Positions 9,942 to 15,641 of a stretch of 15,641 nucleotides of DNA are shown one piece after another. This stretch comes from an uncultured Atopobium sp. (lineage in GTDB: Bacteria > Actinomycetota > Coriobacteriia > Coriobacteriales > Atopobiaceae): contig CAMPCT010000027.1 in assembly GCA_946647055.1 (NCBI GenBank), forward strand, positions 1-15,641. Reading direction: 5' to 3'. The notes under the pieces are model-generated. The model made no database searches and was not told the DNA's origin. It saw only the letters and a program-made list of their open reading frames with translations. The translations under genes were made by a program, and so were the position numbers. Position 1 is the stretch's first letter. Each line of letters begins with the position of its first letter.

Positions 9942-9947
9942 TACTAT
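9942..9947 (+). promoter_or_regulatory. Probable -10 box of the ATPase gene
   Basis: TACTAT lies 23 nt before the ATG at 9971. The -35 position (about 9919-9924) reads GAAAAA between two copies of the 13-bp repeat and does not resemble TTGACA, so transcription may depend on a protein bound at the repeats. Confidence 0.4.
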
Positions 9948-9970
9948 CCCTTCGAGAAGGGCGAGGCGTC

Positions 9971-11092
9971 ATGAAGTTCAAGTACCCCAACCCGTTCACG
10001 CCGCGTTTTGGCAGCGTCCCGCCGCACCTTGCCGGTCGTGACCACCTGCTTTCGGGCTACTCCGTTGCCTTCGTCGGGGGCGGCAATGACCCGCTGCTCT
10101 CCGCGGTCTTCTCGGGTGCCAGAGGCTCGGGCAAGACTGCTCTCCTTGTGAGCCTTTGCGAGCTTGCGGAGGAGCGTGGCTGGGTCGCGGCGAAGGTTGC
10201 GGCCATTCCCGGCTTACTCGAAGACGTCCTTCAGCAGGCCATCTCTCGCGGTGCACACCTCTTGTCGTCGGAGGGACCCCATCTCACGGGGATGACCGTC
10301 GGACCGGTCGGCGCAAGCTGGGAGCAGGGCTCGTCTATGGCTCCCAACTGGCGGACGCGCATGTCGCGCGTCCTGGACGAGCTTGCCACGCATGATGCGG
10401 GCCTTGTCATTGCCGTCGACGAGGTCAAGGCGACGGACGAGATGGTCCAGCTTGCGAGCATCGTGCAACACTTCGTGGGGGAGGGGAGGAAGGTGGCCCT
10501 CCTCATGGCGGGCTTGCCGCACGATGTCTCTGCTCTCCTGTCGCACGAGGACGTCTCGTTTCTGCGGCGAGCCTCGAGCTTCCGCTTGGGCAACGTCACC
10601 CCGGCAGAGGCGCGTGTCGCGCTGCGAAGGACCATAGAGGACTACGACCGCACCATTGGCCCAGAGGCACTGGAGCTCGCTGCAGAGGCGTCCGGTGGCT
10701 ACCCGTACCTGCTCCAGCTCATTGGCTTCAGGGCCTGGGCGCTCGACGCGTCTGTCGAGGAGATCACGCTAGCGGACGTGCGCGATGCGATCGAGCTGGC
10801 ATACGACGAGTATGAGCGCGGCGTGCTGTTCTCGACCTACCGCGATCTCTCTGCGGGGGACATCCGCTTCCTCGAGGCGATGCTCGAGGACGAGGGGCCC
10901 AGTGCCACGACCGACATTGCGGCTCGCATGGGGGTGCGGTCGAACTACGCATCCAAGTACAAGCAACGCCTGCTCGAGCAGGGGGTCATCGAGGAATGCG
11001 GACGCGGGGCGGTGCAGGTTGCCCTTCCGCGCCTTAAGGATTACGTGCGGGGCATGGCGCGAGACCAGGGACGATCCAAGGCAGACGAATAA
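9971..11092 (+). CDS. AAA-type ATPase with C-terminal winged helix, function unknown
   Basis: The 373-residue product belongs to the stand-alone ORC/Cdc6-like (AAA_16-type) ATP-binding proteins; its cellular role is not known. It opens with NPFTPRFGSVPPHLAGRD, typical of this group. It has Walker A GARGSGKT (49-56), Walker B LVIAVDEV (D150, E151) and LMAGLP as a sensor-1-like stretch. A helical lid follows (about 220-290), then a C-terminal winged helix (about 300-365, ATTDIAARMGVRSNYASKYKQRLLEQGVIEE). The ATG at 9971 follows AGAAGGG (9955-9961); an in-frame TTG extension to 9878 would translate the promoter repeats and is rejected. Codons such as CTT, GTT, TCG, TTA and AGA are commoner than in neighbours, suggesting later acquisition. 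No partner gene is adjacent. Confidence 0.82.
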   Translation: MKFKYPNPFTPRFGSVPPHLAGRDHLLSGYSVAFVGGGNDPLLSAVFSGARGSGKTALLVSLCELAEERGWVAAKVAAIPGLLEDVLQQAISRGAHLLSSEGPHLTGMTVGPVGASWEQGSSMAPNWRTRMSRVLDELATHDAGLVIAVDEVKATDEMVQLASIVQHFVGEGRKVALLMAGLPHDVSALLSHEDVSFLRRASSFRLGNVTPAEARVALRRTIEDYDRTIGPEALELAAEASGGYPYLLQLIGFRAWALDASVEEITLADVRDAIELAYDEYERGVLFSTYRDLSAGDIRFLEAMLEDEGPSATTDIAARMGVRSNYASKYKQRLLEQGVIEECGRGAVQVALPRLKDYVRGMARDQGRSKADE

Positions 11093-11215
11093 GCAAAATC
11101 CAGCTCCAAAAAGCCCAATCAAGCTCAATGTACATTGGCATTACCCCAGTTGGTGGATAAGAGAATACGAGTTCGCACACTTCGCGGTCGCTTGGAGGTA
11201 CGAGACGTGAAAGAC
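11093..11215. other. Lower-GC spacer with a 12-bp palindrome, no gene found
   Basis: About 120 nt after the ATPase stop fall to roughly 50% GC (about 44% in the first 70 nt), well below the surrounding genes. It contains the perfect palindrome CAATGTACATTG (11126-11137), overlapping a CCAAT/ATTGG inverted pair (11115-11119 and 11134-11138). There is no T-run terminator, no ORF with a ribosome site, and no tRNA-like fold. It may be residual acquired DNA travelling with the ATPase gene. Confidence 0.5.
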
Positions 11216-11278
11216 TAGTCCTCTCGGTCCATGGCGCCGACGTGTGCGACAATGTACCCCGCGAAACGAGAGGAGACC

Positions 11279-12772
11279 ATGCCGACCGTAGCCAGGAGAT
11301 ATGCGAGCGGAAGCCCGTTCGAGCGTCCCAACCAGCGCCGCGACGCGTCTGGCTCGGCGCCCGTCATCCTCATGGTCTCGGGCGGTGCCGACTCCACGGC
11401 CCTGCTGTGGCTTGCCGCCAACTCCACGCTCGACATCGACGACGGCCGCGGCGACGCCCGCATCGCGCGCGAGCGCCTGCACGTCCTGCACGTGAACCAC
11501 CAGCTGCGCGGCCTGGACGCCGAGGAGGACGAGGAGTACGTCCGCGAGCTGGCCGACCGCTACGGCATCCCCTGCACGGTCGTCCGCGCGGACGTCGCGG
11601 CACTTGCCTCGGCCCATGGCGACAACGTCGAGAACGCCGGCCGCGAGCTGCGCTACTCCGCCGCCGCCCGCCTTGCCAACGAGCTCTCCGACCAGCTGGG
11701 ATGCCCCCGCTCGGCCGCTCGCATCGTCACGGCGCACAACGCCAACGACCGCGCCGAGACCTTCCTCATGAACGCCATCCGCGGCTCCGGTCCCGCGGGT
11801 CTCTCGTCCATCCCGCGCCGCCGCAACCGCATCGTGCGGCCGCTCCTCGACCGTACCCACGAGGAGCTCTGTGACCTGCTCCGCATGAACGGCATCGTCT
11901 GGCGCGAGGATGCCACCAATGCCGACACCCGCTACCTGCGCGCCTACGTGCGCCACGAGGTCATGCCCATCGCCGAGCACCGCAACCCGCGCTTCGTGAC
12001 GAGCCTCGCCTCTACCTGCGACATCCTCTCCGAGGAGGACGCCTACCTCACCCAGGTGGCCTCCCGCGCCCAGCGCGACCTCGAGCGTCGCCGCTCCGAG
12101 GGGCTGGTCGCGCTTGACGCCGCCCGCCTCGCCGCCACCGAGGTCGCCATCGCCCGGCGCATCGTGCGCTCCGCGATCCTCTCGGTGTGCCCGGAGTGCC
12201 GCCTCGAGGCGCGCCACGTCGCCCGCGTGCTCGAGCTCGTCGCCGCAGGCACGGGCTCTGCCACCATCCCCATGGGGGTCGACTGCCGCGTGGAGTACGG
12301 CCTGCTCTTCGTGCGCTCGCGTCGCGCCCCGGCCGAGCCCGAGCAGGGCTGGCTCGAGGTGCCCGGGACGCTCGAGATGACGGGTGGCGTCGTGGTGAGC
12401 GCGCGTCTTCGCGCGGTGGGTCACGGTGCCGATCCGGTGGCCTTGGCCCGTGCCCATGGGCAGGAGGCCAACGGCTCGTCGGTCCTGCTCGACGCCGAGG
12501 CCGCCGGCATCGCTGCGGCCGGCGGTGCCCTCTGGGTGGACTCTCCGCAGCCCGGGGACGTCATGTGCCCCCTGGGCATGCACGGGCAGTCCAAGAAGCT
12601 CTCGGACCTCCTCAACGAGGCCCGCGTACCCGCCGCAGACCGTTCCCGCGTGCCCGTCGTGCGCACGTCGCCCACTGGCCCCGTTGTGTGGGTTGCGGGT
12701 TTTCGCGCAGATGAGAGGGCACGTTGTACCCCTGTAACCAAGTTGCTACTAGAATTGGGCATACGTCTGTGA
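11279..12772 (+). CDS. tilS: tRNA(Ile)-lysidine synthetase TilS
   Basis: Attaches lysine to C34 of tRNA-Ile(CAU) using ATP, switching its codon from AUG to AUA; essential in most bacteria. The 497-residue product has the PP-loop signature VSGGADSTALL (SGGADS at residues 34-39). HVNHQLRGLDAEEDEEYV and TAHNANDRAETFLMNAIRGSG follow, the latter family-typical though with Asn in place of the usual His/Asp in TAHHxDD. Next comes the RNRIVRPLLDRTHEEL segment. The C-terminal TilS domain contains LLNEARVPAADRSRVPVV. The ATG at 11279 follows GAGAGGAG (11268-11275) closely; in-frame ATGs at 11231 and 11252 have no ribosome site. hpt follows after 78 nt and ftsH after that, the usual order. Confidence 0.93.
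   Translation: MPTVARRYASGSPFERPNQRRDASGSAPVILMVSGGADSTALLWLAANSTLDIDDGRGDARIARERLHVLHVNHQLRGLDAEEDEEYVRELADRYGIPCTVVRADVAALASAHGDNVENAGRELRYSAAARLANELSDQLGCPRSAARIVTAHNANDRAETFLMNAIRGSGPAGLSSIPRRRNRIVRPLLDRTHEELCDLLRMNGIVWREDATNADTRYLRAYVRHEVMPIAEHRNPRFVTSLASTCDILSEEDAYLTQVASRAQRDLERRRSEGLVALDAARLAATEVAIARRIVRSAILSVCPECRLEARHVARVLELVAAGTGSATIPMGVDCRVEYGLLFVRSRRAPAEPEQGWLEVPGTLEMTGGVVVSARLRAVGHGADPVALARAHGQEANGSSVLLDAEAAGIAAAGGALWVDSPQPGDVMCPLGMHGQSKKLSDLLNEARVPAADRSRVPVVRTSPTGPVVWVAGFRADERARCTPVTKLLLELGIRL
12724..12755 (+). promoter_or_regulatory. Possible promoter for hpt-ftsH inside the end of tilS
   Basis: The last 50 bases of tilS are unusually AT-rich. TTGTAC (12724-12729) lies 17 bp before TACTAG (12747-12752), which overlaps the better -10-like TAGAAT (12750-12755). 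A second weak -10 (TAACCT, 12790-12795) sits in the spacer, next to a 7-bp hairpin CGGCACG/CGTGCCG (12801-12819). Assigned by eye. Confidence 0.3.
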
Positions 12773-12850
12773 CGCCACCCTTGTGCGGGTAACCTAGGGT
12801 CGGCACGCACGGCGTGCCGCCGCACCACCAAGGACCGAAAGGGGTCAACC

Positions 12851-13399
12851 ATGGCAGAGCTCCATCCCGACGTCGAGAGCGTGCTCCTCTCCGAGGACGA
12901 CATCAAGGCCATCGTCACGCGCATGGGTGCAGAGATTACGCGCGACTACGTCGACAAGAACCCGTTGGTCATCGCCGTCCTGCGTGGTGCCGTGGTCTTC
13001 GTGGCCGACCTCATGCGTGCCATCGAGTGCCCCATGGCCGTCGACTTCATGTCGGTCTCAAGCTACGGCAGCGGCGTCAAGAGCTCGGGCGTCGTCCGCA
13101 TCGTGAAGGACCTCGACACCAACATCGAGGGACGCAACGTGCTCATCGTCGAGGACATCCTCGACTCCGGCCTCACGCTGTCCTACCTCAAGCAGCTCCT
13201 CGAGCAGCGCAACGCCGCCAGCGTGCGCATCGCCGCCTTCACCATCAAGGACATCGAGGGCCACGTCCCCGCCGTCACCCCCGACTACGTGGGCACCCAC
13301 GTCCCCAACGAGTTCATCGTGGGCTATGGCCTCGACTACGCCGAGCGCTACCGCAACCTGCCCTACATCGGCATCCTCAAGCCCGAGGTCTACAGCTAG
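12851..13399 (+). CDS. hpt: Hypoxanthine phosphoribosyltransferase
   Basis: Purine salvage: converts hypoxanthine (and usually guanine) plus PRPP to IMP/GMP in the cytoplasm. The 182-residue product has VIAVLRGAVVFVADLMR, the flexible-loop SSYGSG and the PRPP-binding motif LIVEDILDSGLTL (E101, D102). It ends with the family tail FIVGYGLDYAERYRNLPYIGIL. Length is normal. The ATG at 12851 follows GAAAGGGG. It sits between tilS and ftsH, as in many Gram-positive genomes. An 8-bp GC hairpin without a T-run separates it from ftsH. Confidence 0.95.
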   Translation: MAELHPDVESVLLSEDDIKAIVTRMGAEITRDYVDKNPLVIAVLRGAVVFVADLMRAIECPMAVDFMSVSSYGSGVKSSGVVRIVKDLDTNIEGRNVLIVEDILDSGLTLSYLKQLLEQRNAASVRIAAFTIKDIEGHVPAVTPDYVGTHVPNEFIVGYGLDYAERYRNLPYIGILKPEVYS

Positions 13400-13413
13400 G
13401 CCACGGGTCCGTC

Positions 13414-13436
13414 GCGCGGCGCGTCAGACGCCGCGC
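13414..13436 (+). other. GC hairpin between hpt and ftsH
   Basis: GCGCGGCG (13414-13421) pairs with CGCCGCGC (13429-13436) around CGTCAGA; an alternative inner stem GCGTC/GACGC (13421-13431) is also possible. There is no T-run, and the ftsH ribosome site lies 10 nt downstream. It could be a weak attenuator or a processing site. Confidence 0.45.
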
Positions 13437-13459
13437 CCTAGCAGCAAGGAATCACATCG

Positions 13460-15565
<2,106 letters not shown>

Positions 15566-15568
15566 GGA

Positions 15569-15641
15569 ATGAACGTCAACCAGAAGAGCTATGCCTACGG
15601 CGCGGCCAAGTCCGCCATCCGAGAGATTGCCGGCTACGGTG
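15569..15641 (+). CDS. Probable PLP-dependent aminotransferase, first 24 codons only
   Basis: ATG at 15569 lies 3 nt after the ftsH stop, with GAGGGAG (15554-15560) as ribosome site, so it is cotranscribed with ftsH. The visible start, MNVNQKSYAYGAAKSAIRE followed by IAGYG, resembles the opening of class I/II aminotransferases as found in anaerobic Gram-positives. None of the PLP-binding residues are in the window, so this is recognition by N-terminus only. Confidence 0.55.
   Translation, partial: MNVNQKSYAYGAAKSAIREIAGYG

Noticed and set aside
9878..9970. N-terminal extension of the ATPase from a TTG at 9878
   Set aside because: It would translate the 13-bp repeats and the -10 region; the ATG at 9971 has a good ribosome site and matches the family's usual NPFTP start.
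11141..11210. Short plus-strand reading WWIREYEFAHFAVAWRYET in the low-GC spacer
   Set aside because: No start codon with a ribosome site precedes it; the frame only continues an out-of-frame shadow of the ATPase gene.
11141..12583. 480-codon minus-strand open frame across tilS
   Set aside because: Antisense shadow of a gene with clear TilS motifs; no ribosome site and no recognisable domain.

Overview
The window is high-GC DNA with strong G/C bias at third codon positions. It carries the actinobacterial heat-shock order dnaK-grpE-dnaJ-hspR-clpB. Gene order, protein styles and the GGGGACGG-type palindromes between genes suggest a member of the Coriobacteriia (Olsenella/Atopobium-like). That placement is inference; there is no rRNA in the window to confirm it.

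Layout. Positions 1-7033 hold a plus-strand chaperone block: dnaK (5' end outside the window), grpE, a dnaJ-type gene without a zinc-finger domain, the MerR-family repressor gene hspR, clpB, and an unrecognised 54-codon gene 2 nt after clpB, closed by a strong terminator (7048-7073). On the minus strand follow mscL, with a C-terminal zinc-ribbon-like tail, and a single-pass membrane protein of unknown function. Divergent from these is hsp20, with its own terminator, and then a WalJ/YycJ-type metallo-beta-lactamase-fold gene. Next comes an AAA-type ATPase with a C-terminal winged helix, whose codon use is looser than its neighbours and which is preceded by a 13-bp direct repeat. The window ends with tilS, hpt and ftsH, plus the first 24 codons of a probable PLP-dependent aminotransferase gene.

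How the genes fit together. DnaK, GrpE and the J protein form the Hsp70 cycle. ClpB is the disaggregase partner, Hsp20 the holdase, and HspR the expected repressor. No clear HAIR or CIRCE operator is visible in the window; the dnaK promoter lies outside it. TilS, Hpt and FtsH form the common tRNA-modification, purine-salvage and membrane-protease group.

The most unusual non-coding content is two perfect long palindromes: 57-bp arms at 3949-4067, overlapping the hspR stop codon, and 34-bp arms at 8920-8988. They share a modular unit and look like members of one dispersed repeat family. A smaller 12-bp hairpin lies between grpE and dnaJ. I saw no tRNA, rRNA, CRISPR array, insertion sequence or transposase gene. 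No gene-free stretch exceeds 300 bases; the longest is the 275-nt divergent region 8158-8432.
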